From the NCBI GenBank assembly GCA_030435675.1, contig CM059624.1, forward strand, positions 11,432,769 to 11,496,768: DNA of 64,000 bases. The letters run 5' to 3'. Position numbers and translations under genes: made by a program. The stretch comes from Steinernema hermaphroditum (taxonomy: Eukaryota; Nematoda; Chromadorea; Rhabditida; Steinernematidae). A model generated the notes under the pieces. The model worked only from the letters and a program-made list of their open reading frames with translations. It did not search any database and was not told the DNA's origin. Of this stretch, positions 21,290-32,601 are shown piece after piece. How positions within the stretch are numbered: position 1 is the first letter of the stretch; the number at the start of each line of letters is the position of its first letter.

Positions 21290-22133
21290 ACAAAATCACC
21301 AAAATTGGACATCGACCAAGCCGCAACTTTAAGAAAATGGAATTTCGCCTGGATGATGGCAAATAGAGGCGGTCCAAAGAAGTGGTTAGTACGATAGGAT
21401 TCGTCGAAGTATATATCAAACGATGCGCGAGAGTAAGCTCTACAAGAACAATTAATGTATTATACAGAAACTTATTATAACGAAAGAAAAAGCAAAATCA
21501 AGATCGACATCTCTTTTGCATCAACTTATAGGTCACTTGGGAATCGACGGTAAGAAACGGATGTGTCGTTAATGACAATGGATAACATGCCCCTCTTCGA
21601 CCTACCTAGAGTGCCCCTGGGCCGCTTACATTTTGCAGTAATGATACACTAAGGAAGTAGTACTAATGTACAAAATATAAGAGGATCGGCGGGGAACACC
21701 TTTAAATGTTCCCTTATCAGTACTTGTGTCGAATTTAAGACTTTTGTGGACCCTTCAATGATCCTTACAAGTTAGGATTGTGTCGTACAACGATCTCAAA
21801 TTTTCTGATGATCTGTTACGCATACAGACAATGCGGCTGACCTAACCTCAGTGAGTAAATTCATGCGGATTACTTCGTTTTCCAGTAATCGATACACCGC
21901 CACTGTTGCACCTACAGGACCCACTGACACAGAACAGCGCGTCATAATTGCGCTGCAGACCAGTTACGGAAGCTGATTTTTGCAAAATTATGGCAATTCT
22001 CGTTTATCGGTTTCATTTATCGAGATCTCCTCCTTTACTAAACTGTAAACCAAACAACCACGAACGACAATTTTCGAAGCGGACCTGTCATAGCGTATCC
22101 CTCAAATACCGGTTCCCCCCTCTCCCTCCGTTG
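21290..22133. other. intergenic, nothing recognised
   Basis: About 840 bp of AT-rich sequence downstream of the candidate element. No supported exon. Confidence 0.35.
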
Positions 22134-22141
22134 CATATATT
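22134..22141 (+). promoter_or_regulatory. TATA-like box of TIL gene 22173
   Basis: CATATATT, 39 bp before the ATG at 22173, in the position shared by the cluster. Confidence 0.5.
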
Positions 22142-22172
22142 CCGGTAAACAGCCGTTTTTGATATGGTCGAT

Positions 22173-22740
22173 ATGGGAGCCCTGGCTGTGCAGGTAATCG
22201 CGATTATCTCCATTCGTTTGGATAAAGTCGACTTTAGGTGTTGATCTTGACGTGCGTCGCTGCATCTACTTCTGCTAATAGTAAGTGAACCCCACAATCT
22301 GCAGAAAACGGTGATTTTCTTAGCGAAAACATGTGAGGAAAACGAGGTCTACTTGGAATGTGGAATCTGCGAAGCCAGCTGCGACTCTCCTATTCCACAG
22401 AACTGCACCCAGGAGTGTAAACCGGGACGATGCTACTGTCACTATGGCGATCGCCTAGTGAGGCACGACGGAAAGTGCATTCCTCTGGCTGAATGTCCCA
22501 CCGACGAGCCTGACCGTAAGTGAGCATTTTTCAAGAGCTCTAAAGGAGGAACTGTACAGTGAAACTACAATAGCTCTGGTTGGCGCCTATTTAAACAATG
22601 AATAATTTTCAGCGTGCGCCGATATGGTCTGCCCCGACAATGAAAAGTGCATCCTCGACGCTCTGTTGTGTGAGAAGCCTCCATGTCCACGGATGGCGCG
22701 CTGTCCTATTCCCCAGGAAGATCCAAAGGACGCAGTTTGA
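22173..22740 (+). CDS. secreted protein with one TIL domain and six-Cys tail
   Basis: Four exons. Exon 1 MGALAVQ (ATG 22173; an in-frame ATG at 22164 would add MVD). Exon 2 completes the signal peptide (VLILTCVAASTSAN). Exon 3 is the TIL domain (CEENEVYLECGICEASC, reactive loop NCTQEC with predicted P1 Gln, then CYCHYGDRLVR). A longer intron (about 98 nt) precedes exon 4 with the six-Cys module (PCADMVCPDNEKC, LCEKPPCPRMARC). The tiny first exon and codon-phase pattern match genes 9440, 12204 and 15354. Gln at P1 is unusual for a serine-protease inhibitor. Confidence 0.85.
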
Positions 22741-24431
22741 ACGCTCGCTCTAATGTAAAAAAAATGCATGACATGATCTGATGTACGGTAATTGAATAAA
22801 TAAAGTATTTAGCGGTGTTGAAGGAACAAGATTTCTTCCAATGTTCGTCACTGAGAGCGTATATGCATTTCGAGTGATAACCATTGGTATGAAAGGAAAT
22901 GTGCCAGTCTAGAGACGAGGATTAAGCGGCATGGCGGCAATGGTGGGGAGCGCAGAAAGATAATACAGGATTCGTTGGAAGAACATCACGATCTTAGTTT
23001 AGGAAACAGCCACAATCTCTAAAGCTGCTTTTCTGTGGACGAACGGGCTAAGGACCAGTTCGTTCGATAGAACTGAGGTTTCATGGATAGAGTTTGGGCT
23101 GGGAAGCCGGGCGCACATAATCTCACCTGCCTACAATCGGACCGAGTCTCACTCGTGTCGCGGTGGCGAGCGGTCGGTCCCTCCGGTCGCTCTCCGAGTG
23201 TCCGGTTGGTCTGATGGTAAACCCTGTGGCAGTTGTGAGTTTTCCGGCTTCCAGAGGGAATTGGGACACCCGGAAGCCGTAGTCCCACCACCGCTGACAA
23301 CAAGATGTCCGACGTCAAGAATCCGGCTGCGTGAGATGTCACCCTGAAGGTCGCCGACGCTCTGAGGACCACCGAAGACGCAACTCCCGGACCACGGGCT
23401 CATCTCTCCGAAGAAGATGCGAGCTCAGAAGCGTCCGCTGTGCCGCAAACGCCCGCGAAGAAGATGTTCCGTCGCCATTCCCGAAGTTTCGCCGATTCGC
23501 AGATGCCCCGTGAAGCACACCGTCTAAGACCGGTTCGACATCAACGCCACGCCAGGGATGAAGCCTGCAGCAATGAGACATCCTCTGTTTGTCTATTTCT
23601 CGGTGTCCTGCAAGGCGCAAAGCCTTTGATTCGGGAAATAAAGTAAAGTAAAGTAATTACAATCGAACTACCCGCATAAAACACCTTCAAAAATTTATTT
23701 CTGTAATCATATTAGTAAGTCATATTACATGTTATGTCCGGTCTTCAGATAGGCTTCGTCACAGAGGGGTCGGATTGGCACTTCTCAGAGCTTCCATTAA
23801 TCATCTTGTAGGCGAAGTGTAGGCCATTTTCTTTGGGTTGCGACTTTGTCGATACCCTTTACCTGGTCGAAAAGTTTTCATTTCGTTCGTATCAAGAGAT
23901 TTGCGGAAGTCAAGAAGTCTTTGCACCTCCTGAATACCTTCCAACCGCCCTGGATTCCTGATCTCACTGGAGAAGTTTCACCTCGGCCATCATTGAAATC
24001 TTATTTCACCTTCTATTGGCTAAATCGCCTGTCATCGCTTCCGTCCCATCTTTCCGTTCCAACAAAGAGCGAAAAAAATTGCATCGGCTATTGTCTGCGA
24101 AAATAAATTCTATTGTTTCTTTTTGTGCTGTTGCCCATTCCATTGTCTTGTGATATCTATAAAACCAGACGGCACGTTTAACGTTAAGCCATACTCGCTT
24201 GGACGGCAACATGGGTGACTGAGCGGAAGCTCTGTCCTATCCCTGTCGGCATGAATCACCGCCATTTGCACATAAACTGAGTCACAAATTGTGCGTCGTT
24301 CGCCTTCCGTTCCGATTCACTGTTCTTCACTTTCATCACAGATCAGCCAGAGCTGACTCTGAATTAATATCGCCTCTCACACGCGCCTGTTCATTCCCAA
24401 ACAACAGTCTTCATAACCTATTTTCAGCAAT
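22741..24431. other. intergenic with degraded repeat sequence
   Basis: About 1.7 kb. 23150-23310 is related to the dispersed repeat family. The following GC-rich stretch (to about 23640) has overlapping open frames on both strands but no start, domain or splice logic, so it looks like repeat-derived DNA. An ORF at 23846-24106 is unsupported. Confidence 0.4.
23150..23310 (+). repeat. dispersed GC-rich repeat, diverged copy F
   Basis: Includes GAGCGGTCGGTCC and CACCCGGAAGCCGTAGTCCC. The latter matches CACCCGGCAGCCGTAGTTCC in copy D (about 39378) and the outer end of copy E near 48855. Confidence 0.4.
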
Positions 24432-24738
24432 ATGAAACTGCCGCTCATCGTTATCGCCCTCTTCTTCGTTTCCTACATCGCCGCTGCTCTTCCTTCCGAC
24501 GGTAATGCTCATGACTTGTATGAAGCTTACATTAAGTGTTGCAGAGGAGCACAAGTGCGGCGAAAACGAGAGATGGTGGATGTGCCCGGGATGTGAATCG
24601 ACGTGCGGACCTATGCAGCCCTGCTACGGCATGTGCGGGTCGCCTCGGTGCCAGTGCGATTGGGGACACGCCAGAAACAAGAAGACCGGAAAGTGTGTTC
24701 CTTATGCCGAATGTCCCGAGGAAAACCACAGTGCCTAA
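24432..24738 (+). CDS. secreted protein with one TIL domain
   Basis: Two exons (24432-24501, 24545-24738). Signal peptide MKLPLIVIALFFVSYIAAA. TIL domain CGENERWWMCPGCESTC, reactive loop PCYGMC (predicted P1 Gly), CQCDWGHARNKKTGKC, ending YAEC. This is a minimal single-domain inhibitor of about 87 residues, the commonest size of Ascaris- and hookworm-type TIL proteins. Gly at P1 is not a good serine-protease determinant, so it may bind a different protease or none. Confidence 0.88.
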
Positions 24739-25353
24739 TCGCTTTTAACAATATTACATTATTTTGTTCACTTTCCTAATTCAGTAAAGAAATCAATTGA
24801 AATATTTAGAAAAGTTCGAATCTTTGCGTCATGTCGCGCTTAGTCATCCACAGGCGCGCCGAAGCCGAGTTAACCGAAATAGGAACGTTTTGAGGTGCTT
24901 ATTTAAAGTGATCATTACGTTTACGAAACTGTACGTTTAAAAAGTGTTCCCTATGGTGATGACATAATCAACCACATGACAAGTAGCGTGTCTTCGTAGC
25001 AGCTTCCGTTTCAGTATGAGCGATATGAGTACAGTACATTGGATTAGACACATATGTTTTTTATTTTGTTGCTTCCATAGTTGCTTAGCTGGAAAACGGA
25101 ATTACGTACGATTGGTGTGATAAGGCATCAAAATTGCATATTGGAAGCTGATAAGCGTTCCATTTTTCCTTCCCTTTTTTAATTCGGCCCCTCTGAGCAC
25201 AGTTCTTGACCATAATTTTTAATGACAACTTCCACATGTCGACCACACTTCAAAAGACCACTGATCGACACAAACTGTATTTTTAATTTGTGCTACACTC
25301 GGCGCTGATCTTCCCAGTCACGTAGACCGCATTCCTTATCGCCTGGATTCACT
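24739..25353. other. intergenic, nothing recognised
   Basis: About 610 bp between two TIL genes. AT-rich, no gene seen. Confidence 0.4.
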
Positions 25354-25362
25354 CTTTAAAAG
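25354..25362 (+). promoter_or_regulatory. TATA-like box of TIL gene 25400
   Basis: CTTTAAAAG, 46 bp before the ATG. The same CTCTTTAAAAG context occurs before gene 31068, a relative with the same signal-peptide type. Confidence 0.55.
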
Positions 25363-25399
25363 GGAAGCACTCGACGGCCCTAACAAGTGACCCTCCACC

Positions 25400-26306
25400 A
25401 TGAAGACCTTCTTCGTCGGTTTCGTCCTTGTCCTCGCCGTCGTCTCCGCTCGTCCTAGTGGTAGCCCTTCACGTCTCCGCTCTCGACTAATCTGAGCTTT
25501 TAGAAGACGCCAAATGCGGTAAAAATGAGCATTTCTCTCCTTCTGAGTGCAACGGCTGCGACATGACCTGCTTCGCCCGGGAGCATACCATCTGCCCCGC
25601 TATGTGCCATCCTCCGCAATGTATGTGCAACCCCGGATTCTACCGTGACCCCATGAACCGTTGCGTGGCTCCTGCTCAATGTCCGGCCGTTCTTCCTCCT
25701 TTCCAAGACGACAAGCAGGTCGTCCCTTCTGCTGCTGGTAAGTGATCTAGGTAGAAAATTCGGATGTAGTCTCTTTCAGAAGAAGAGCCCAAGTGTGGCA
25801 AAAACGAACATTTCTCGTCGTCAAACTGTAACGGCTGTGACATGACCTGCTTCGCCCGGGAGCACACCATTTGCCCCGCCATGTGCCATCCTCCACAGTG
25901 CATGTGCAATCCGGGATTCTACCGTGATCCCATGAACCGTTGTGTGGCTCCTGCTCAATGTCCGGCCGTCCTCCCTCCCTTCCGGGGAACCCCCGAGCCC
26001 AAAAATGTTGTTTCTCGCAACGCCGGTTGGTGCTTTACCTGTAAACCCGTCACGCATTCGACGCTTTCAGAAGAAGAACCCAAGTGCGGAAAGAACGAAC
26101 ACTTCTCTCCTTCTGAGTGCAACGGCTGCGACATGACCTGCTTCGCCCGGGAGCACACCATTTGCCCCGCTATGTGTCATCCTCCCCAGTGCATGTGCAA
26201 CCCCGGATTCTACCGTGACCCCATGAAGCGATGCGTGGCTCCTGCTCAATGTCCCGCTGTTCTTCCTCCCTTCACCGGCGATGCCAAGCAGCCTGAGAGT
26301 CACTAA
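25400..26306 (+). CDS. secreted protein with three almost identical TIL domains
   Basis: Four exons. Signal MKTFFVGFVLVLAVVSARPS, then three TIL exons starting near 25502, 25782 and 26086. Each reads CGKNEHFS-S(E/N)CNGCDMTC, FAREHTICPAMC (predicted P1 Ala), CMCNPGFYRDPM-RCVAPAQC and ends PAVLPPF plus a short variable linker. The domains differ at only a few residues and their DNA is also nearly identical, so the triplication is recent. Introns between them are 42-45 nt with TTTCAG acceptors. Ala at P1 suggests elastase-like targets. Because the repeats are so alike, assembly collapse or copy-number variation is possible. Confidence 0.92.
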
Positions 26307-26740
26307 ATAATCTTGGAAATATGCGAATTCTTTTGTAACGAAATAAATCATATCCTTGCGATTTCATACAGCACAAAGACGGTAAACCGCTTCCGCATGA
26401 CAGCTACGTGTCAGAGACGATTTTCCACCGCAAAAAGCAAGAGATTTCCGATGCTTTAACCAGCAGAAAGAATTTGCTATTTGTCAGCGCAATCTAAATC
26501 AATCAAAATCGGTCGAAGAGATAAAGTAGATTTGTGTGCTACAATAGAACGTGGTGGAATGGGTACTGTTGGAATAATCAGTTTCACTCTTCTGGAATTT
26601 CTATTCACAACGTTTCTTAGGCGATTGTTCGTAGAAGATCGCAAACATGCGCCCCAAGTGAATCATTCAATCAGCATTTTGTTTCGTCTGGACCCTATGC
26701 TTTAAACTGCCGATAAGACGTAGAAACACTATCCATTCAA
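26307..26740. other. intergenic, possible gene fragment
   Basis: An open stretch near 26490-26570 could encode IKIGRRDKVDLCATIERGG, but it has no start, domain or partner exon that I can identify. A TATA-like CTTTAAA near 26700 precedes the next gene. Confidence 0.3.
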
Positions 26741-27054
26741 ATGAAGACATTCGCCGCCCTTCTCTGCTTTGGCACTATTTCCGCCGTTTTGGCTCATCCG
26801 AAAGGTACATTTCTAGCCATTTCATTTTCAGTCACTTGTTATGCTTAGCTCAACGATGCGGGAGAAACGAGTACTTCTCATCTTCTGACTGTAACAGCTG
26901 TGACCCAAAGTGCTCGAATCTCTACTATACCGTGTGCCCCCGGATTTGCTATCCTGCCCAGTGCATGTGCAATCAGGGATTCTACCGTGACCACAAGTAT
27001 CGCTGCGTCCGTCCTAATCAGTGTCCTCGGGACTCGTTCCAAGGGGAATCTTAG
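26741..27054 (+). CDS. secreted protein with one TIL domain
   Basis: Two exons. Signal MKTFAALLCFGTISAVLAH, TIL domain CGRNEYFSSSDCNSC, reactive loop VCPRIC (predicted P1 Arg), CMCNQGFYRDHKYRC, ending RPNQC and a short tail. It is closest to the triplicated gene 25400 (shared FS-SxCNxC and CMCN-GFYRD), so probably a neighbour copy with a trypsin-type reactive site. It converges on gene 27121-27449, with only 66 bp between the stop codons. Confidence 0.9.
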
Positions 27055-27120
27055 AAGGGCAAGACTGTCGCGGAGTAATAACGAAAACGATTCACTTTAT
27101 TAAAACTCAACATCTCAATG

Positions 27121-27449
27121 TTAATTTTCAGTAATATTTGAAGCCGGAATAGGTTCAGGGATAGGTTCAATGATAGGACACGCTTCAGCGGCCACACACT
27201 TTCCGGCGTGACGGAAGAAGTTCGGCTTGCACTGACAAGTCGGCGGAAGAGGCATGCACATGCGAGGACAGACCTTGACTCTGCGGGCGCAGGTCGCTTC
27301 GCACACTCTGCACCCGGCCATCATTTCGTTCTCCCCGCAGAAATTGTCGACTAAAACAATAGGAATTCGTGCTCGTGGAAATCGAGGATACCTGGAGGAC
27401 GAGCGGCAGCAATCGTTACAAGAAGGACAACAGGAATAATTAGCTTCAT
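27121..27449 (-). CDS. secreted protein with one TIL domain
   Basis: Two exons. Exon 1 (ATG 27449): MKLIIPVVLLVTIAAARPP. Exon 2: CGENEMMAGCRVCEATC, reactive loop VCPRMC (predicted P1 Arg), MPLPPTCQCKPNFFRHAGKC, ending EAC and a Pro/Glu-Pro rich tail (IIEPIPEPIPASNITEN) with one possible N-glycosylation site. The intron is about 41 nt. A TATA-like CAATAAAAG lies on the minus strand near 27484-27492, about 40 bp upstream. Confidence 0.88.
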
Positions 27450-28263
27450 ATTGAGTCAACTATGACGAGCAGTTCAGGAAATGCTTCTTTTATTGAGCGC
27501 CTTACACAAATAAATCGAAGAAAACGATCGCTGACTCAGCGGTTGTGCGCAAACGCGGCTGGAAAAGTGTAATCAAACGAATTTGCGCTTGCTGGTCGCC
27601 GAAGAGTTCATCGCGAGATCAACGCCGTCGGTTCGCACATTTGTTTTACGAGGGGATGACGAGTAAACAAATAAAATTGTTGCTGTTGAAATTTGGGATC
27701 TGAAGTGAACCGGAAATCTATTTTCAATGTAGGGGGATTCACTTTGGCAGCGGTTTTAGTGTTTAACCTTTGGTTTCTCTGCCTTCTTCTAGACCAAAGT
27801 CAGTTTTTCTGGAATCGCCGTCTTGTGATTATCATCATTCGCGGTCTCCTCTTTTTGCTCCGTTTTGTGTCTGTTATCAGCAGTGTGCCAAAGGGCGTGA
27901 AGAATGCCAGACGGATCCTAGGCGTTTTTACAAATCGACATTTCCATCTCTCGGGGATGCATTTCTGAATTCGGCGTTTTAAGAACTTTCACAACTACTA
28001 GTTTGAAATACGTTAAAGTAAAAAAACTAAAAAGACGGTCAAAAACGAAACTGTTGAAATCTCCTAGATTCACAGAATATGTGAGTATACGAGAAAGCGC
28101 TCTCTCCCGTTTCGAAAGAAGGACAGTAGTGCTGAAAAATAATCTGTAAGTTGATTGGTTTCCCAGGAGCTGAATCAATCATACGATACATGAAGTAAGA
28201 GGGAAAGGCAACAGTTGATTTCCTGTCTTAATGATTAAATTAAATAGATGTGATAAAATAATT
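27450..28263. other. intergenic, nothing recognised
   Basis: About 810 bp between a TIL promoter and a tRNA gene. No supported exon. Confidence 0.4.
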
Positions 28264-28335
28264 AGGTCCCGCCGAGATTTGAACTCGGGTCGCAGGATTC
28301 AGAGTCCTGAGTGCTAACCGCTACACCACGGGACC
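28264..28335 (-). tRNA. tRNA-Gln (CTG)
   Basis: A 72-nt cloverleaf on the minus strand. Acceptor GGTCCCG pairs with CGGGACC, D-arm GTGTAGCGGTTAGCAC, anticodon loop CTCTGAA with anticodon CTG, T-arm with GTTCAAATC, discriminator T. No intron and no encoded CCA, as in eukaryotes. Confidence 0.93.
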
Positions 28336-28452
28336 GCCGAGGGCATATCTCCTCCGCGATCACTAATGGCGCCTCTCAGTTTCTCTTTCTTTAAGCAGTG
28401 CGGCGATTTCATTGTTTGACGGTTGTATTGTTTGAGAGGAAAAACGAGATGT

Positions 28453-28524
28453 GGGGGCATAGCTCAGTGGCAGAGCATTCGACTGCAGATCGAGAGGTCA
28501 CCGGTTCAAATCCGGTTGCTCCCT
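28453..28524 (+). tRNA. tRNA-Cys (GCA)
   Basis: A 72-nt cloverleaf. Acceptor GGGGGCA pairs with TGCTCCC (one G-T pair), D-arm AGCTCAGTGGCAGAGC, anticodon loop CTGCAGA with anticodon GCA, T-arm GGTTCAAATCC, discriminator T. A T-rich pol III terminator follows at once. Confidence 0.93.
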
Positions 28525-29209
28525 ATGTTTTTTGTTTTATCAAAAATACCAAATTTTTTTGTATACAATCAATATTACGTTTTGCGTACATAGAGCCACA
28601 TAAAGATAAATGCTAAAGGTGTATATTCCAGGTATTTTCCACTCGCCTCCAGTGCCCTTTTCCATTTGCGACCTGTGACCTTTGTTGCTGATCACTAAAC
28701 GGCCCTGCTCGAGCACAGAACACTTTTTATGGCACCAATGTGCTTTGAACCCTGTGACACCAATGATTCACGATTGTTTATCCATCTTTGCGATTAACAA
28801 ATACGTGAAAAACACAGCACACCGTCTGGGGCTGCGGCAAATGAATTATTTCACATGGTTCTTGTGTCTTTTCACGTATGTGCGGAACGGCGAACAATTC
28901 ATAAAGTCATCGTGGAGTGAAAATGACTATTCTATGAGTCTAAACGTATGTTTAACCGCTCGTAATGTCCCACAGAAGCGGTAGGTTGTTGCTTTCTTTC
29001 CCTTCCATCCTAAATTAACGAAAAAAGCTTGTTTTGACTCGAAAGCTGTGCCGTGGATATGTTTAGCCAAGCCAGTAAACGAAGTAAACACTGATGTCAC
29101 AATGCAAACATGTACCGTCTCTTAAATAAGTGCAAAAACACTTGAAGAGATAAAATATTCTTTATTTGTGGGGTCAACATTGTTCATTCCACAATACTGT
29201 GAAAATGAA
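28525..29209. other. intergenic, nothing recognised
   Basis: About 680 bp after the tRNA-Cys terminator. No gene is seen. Confidence 0.4.
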
Positions 29210-29544
29210 TTAAGGCTGTTGAGCCTGAGGCTCGACTTCAGTCTTCGGAGGGTCCTCAATAGGACAACGGTCAGACGTGACGCATCGACCAGTGGGATCG
29301 CGGAAGTAGTTAGTTATGCACTGACATTTGGCCGGGTAACACATCTTGGGACAGGCCTTCACACGCTCCCAGCATGTCGGCTCACAGCTACTACAATTGG
29401 TCCAAATCTCGTTTTCCTCACATTCCTGGGCTGTTTCTAAATAAGCATAAACTGATCGGAGCTCGTTTCTTTCCACAAACCGTTTGCCTCCTCACTGGCG
29501 GCGAAAACGAAGAGAGCAATGAGAAGCAGAGCGGCGGCCTTCAT
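29210..29544 (-). CDS. secreted protein with one TIL domain
   Basis: Two exons. Exon 1 (ATG 29544): signal MKAAALLLIALFVFAASEEA. Exon 2: CEENEIWTNCSSCEPTC, WERVKACPKMC (predicted P1 Lys), CQCITNYFRDPTGRC, ending SDRC and a Pro/Glu tail ending QAQQP. Lys at P1 predicts a trypsin-like target. A TATA-like AATAAAATG lies about 45 bp upstream on the minus strand. It resembles gene 27121 in the ACPKMC / VCPRMC loop and acidic Pro-rich tail. Confidence 0.9.
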
Positions 29545-31024
29545 GGCGATAATGATGAGTGTGTGCCGACGACGGAACGAGTTCCCATTTTATTCGCGAA
29601 TCGACGGATAATGAGGAAACCGTGATTTACCTGTTGTTGCGCGCGACTAATTGAGGATAAATCAAAGTTCAGTCGTTAAAACATCGATAATAATCTGTGA
29701 CCCGTTTTCGACGGCAATAAAAATTAAAACGTAAAAAAGGTACGCAACAGATTTGTGTTCTGAACAGAGATAGCTCTCTCGAATATATGGTTTTTTCTGG
29801 GAGTGCTCAATCAATGACTACCGAGGATAACGGAGACATTTCCAATTGGCATTTTAATAAAATCGAAAGGAATAGCCGAATTTTTCAAGCGTAATCGCCT
29901 GATAAGAAACCGATCTATCTGCATTCCAATTTTGAGGAATCAGGGCAACCCAACGAAAGCTCATTTAATGGACAAGTCGTACAACATCGTTCATACATGA
30001 CCAGTCATGTCTAATCCGGCAAATATGGGGCCACGCAAGCTGAAGTGTACCGATGTAAAGGGCACCCGTGGTATGAACGATGTGGTATGAGTAGTACATA
30101 GTTTGCTTTAACTACGGTATGAACACTAGGCAGTCATAAAAACCTTTTATCTGTATTTCCAAATGAAAATGTTTCCCCTTATTTTTTGTTGCTAGAAGGT
30201 TAAGGGGCTTCTAGCCATGTGATGCAATGAACAGCTAGAGAATATGGATAAGGAAGAGAAGTCGCAAATTGAGTTGCGGTCGGAACCAGGCCGAAAAAGT
30301 GATAGTGCACTATTCTATATGCGGCATTACTCAAGCACGTGATGCACTGTTATGCAAATCTGATGCTGTGGAAGCTTCGATACTTCGATACCATTCAATG
30401 ATATTGATGATATACCCTAAAGCGCTTAGCTTGATCTAATAAACCCACAACCGATCGAAACGGAACTTCAAGTTCTTCCGTCAACAGTTGCAAAGGACAC
30501 CATGAACGAGGATAAACTAAAGTGCAACAGGCGGGCGTCTGGCATTAATCTCAGCCGTCTCTCTCAGTAATCCATCTGTTATCATCCGCTTCTGAAAACA
30601 ATTTTGTGAATGTTGGATGGTACCAATTTATGCGCCTCAAAAACAACAGATTTGGGACTGGCAGCCATAACAACAGAATGAGCCGAAAATTTAGGGAATG
30701 TGGAATCGATATGAATCTCTCTTTTTGTGTTGGACTAAAAGCAGATAACATAAATAGATAGCTCTTCATAGCAGTTTAGATCATGGTATGCTCCACTCAA
30801 CTTTACTTCGAAGTGACCCACATCTGCCATCAATTTTCCGGCAACTTCCACGGGGAAATGATCTTGTTTGCGGCGTCTTCAAGGATCTGTTTTTCCGAGA
30901 ACAGCGGTTGCACTCTGTTTGATCTTCCACCACACAAACATCTGTGTTACAATTTGGTCCGCGACCGCCTTTTCTTACACCAAGTCGCTGACTCATCAAC
31001 CATTCTTTGCCCTCCTTCGCCGCT
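29545..31024. other. intergenic, nothing recognised
   Basis: About 1.5 kb, AT-rich. Open frames (30551-30999) are short, partly overlapping on both strands, and show no domain, signal peptide or splice pattern. Confidence 0.45.
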
Positions 31025-31033
31025 CTTTAAAAG
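31025..31033 (+). promoter_or_regulatory. TATA-like box of TIL gene 31068
   Basis: CTTTAAAAG, 43 bp before the ATG, as for gene 25400. Confidence 0.55.
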
Positions 31034-31067
31034 AGACCTCGTGTCGTCCTTCTTCACTTCGCCCAAC

Positions 31068-31406
31068 ATGAAGTTTCTCGTCCTTGCCTTCGCACTCCTC
31101 GCCGTTGCCTTCGTTTCCGCTCGTCCCTCCGGTAGTCTGTGGATTCGCCTTCTTCTCTCATACCCCCATTTAGACCAACCCGCTCAGGATTGCGGTCTCA
31201 ACGAGTACTGGGCCAAATGCAGCACCTGTGAGCAGACCTGCGAAGATGCGCACTCGAACCTGCCAAAGCCTTGCGTCCTGAAGTGCTTCCCTCCCAAGTG
31301 CATGTGCAAGATCGACTTCTACCGCAACGACCAAGGAAAGTGCGTTCGCGTTGCCGACTGTCCCCTTCCCGAGATTGAGCCTTATCCCATTTCCAAGAAC
31401 AACTAA
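31068..31406 (+). CDS. secreted protein with one TIL domain
   Basis: Two exons. The ATG at 31068 is chosen because it opens a signal peptide (MKFLVLAFALLAVAFVSARPS) and follows the TATA-like box; the frame extends upstream without a signal. A 42-nt intron leads to the TIL domain CGLNEYWAKCSTCEQTC, reactive loop PCVLKC (predicted P1 Leu), CMCKIDFYRNDQGKC, ending VADC with a Pro-rich tail. Leu at P1 suits chymotrypsin- or elastase-like proteases. Confidence 0.9.
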   Translation: MKFLVLAFALLAVAFVSARPSGSLWIRLLLSYPHLDQPAQDCGLNEYWAKCSTCEQTCEDAHSNLPKPCVLKCFPPKCMCKIDFYRNDQGKCVRVADCPLPEIEPYPISKNN

Positions 31407-32276
31407 CTGCCCACTTTTCGCTTTAAATTGCCTTTAAAGACAGCATTTTTTAACTAAAATAAAATTTGCTTCATTCAACGCAACATCTCAACACAACGCA
31501 AAGAAACGTTATTTGTGCGCTTGAGGATACCGACGTGGCTTTCTCAGCCGGATTCAATGAAAAGAGCCTAAGAAACACCTCAGCCGCTGAGGTGCACGCT
31601 TTCGTTCTGAGCGTATGGCTCGAATCATATCGCCTCCGCCGAAACAAAAACGAAAATGTTTCTTCGAAGTTATATTTGCCGTCGTCAGGGTCTTCACGAA
31701 GGACGTGAGCGTAAGACTAGCCTGGATGTTAAGCTATGCACAAAATGAAAATGGGACTCTATTCGCTCACCCACTCAACATAATCAGATTCCTAAATATC
31801 TAAATATTTTTAAAACACTCAGATTTGGTTATTCGAGGTAAATCGAACGGAACATAACGCTCCTCGTTGGCTCGCCGACCTGTTTGTATCCATTAGATAG
31901 AATTGGATGCGACATGGGCTCAAAAATATATAAACAAAAACAGCCATCTTGCCTTAGAATGTACTCTTGAAAGTTTTGTAGTTCTTATCGCCGTTGGTAT
32001 TCGATTGTTTCAATTATATGTGCAAAAAGCGCTTGGATTCAAGCACTATGATAATATCGTCATACAATACGATAATTCTTCAATCCGGCTGCAATACTGA
32101 AAATCGCAATGCCTAATGGTATAATCGTTGCATTCTAAGCAGTATGCTTGGTGACGAAGGCCTTCCTTAAGTGTTTTTGTGCCGCTGAATATAAATACCC
32201 TCTTAGAACAGATGCTCTGCAAGCTCTTTTAAGTAGCCGAGCCGAGATTCTTTCATCGAACAGAAAATGAAGCTTT
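31407..32276. other. intergenic, nothing recognised
   Basis: About 870 bp between TIL genes. TATAAATA-type sequence at about 32187 lies 90 bp before the next ATG. No other feature. Confidence 0.4.
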
Positions 32277-32601
32277 TTGTCGTCGTCGTTGTCCTCGCTA
32301 CCTTGGTTATGCTGACCGTCTCCATGGGAATTCCTAGTAGGCACAGTCTTCATTTAGTCCGTATTTTCAATATCAATGTTTAGACAGAAAGAAGATCGAA
32401 TGTGAAAAACCAAACGAAGTTTGGGATGACTGTCACGGATGCGGATTCACCTGCGATGATGTGATTGCCAAGAGGCAGAGTAAAGTGTGCACCTTGGAGT
32501 GCAGAATTGGATGCCACTGCAAGCCTGGCTTCTACCGCAACCACAATGGAGAATGTGTTCGTGCTGCCGATTGCCCGGAAGTTGTATCCTACTCGATTTA
32601 G
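32277..32601 (+). CDS. secreted protein with one TIL domain
   Basis: Two exons. Signal MKLFVVVVVLATLVMLTVSM, intron of about 45 nt, then CEKPNEVWDDCHGCGFTC, reactive loop VCTLEC (predicted P1 Leu), CHCKPGFYRNHNGEC, ending AADC. The first Cys is followed by KPNEVW, one residue longer than the usual C-x-x-NE. Otherwise this is a standard ten-cysteine TIL domain. Confidence 0.9.

Noticed and set aside
23300..23650. Overlapping open frames on both strands in GC-rich DNA
   Set aside because: Frames lack stops because of base composition; part of a repeat-like stretch.
26440..26700. Possible exon IKIGRRDKVDLCATIERGG
   Set aside because: No start, partner exon or recognisable domain; a weak resemblance to the 15.7-kb insert is not above chance by eye.
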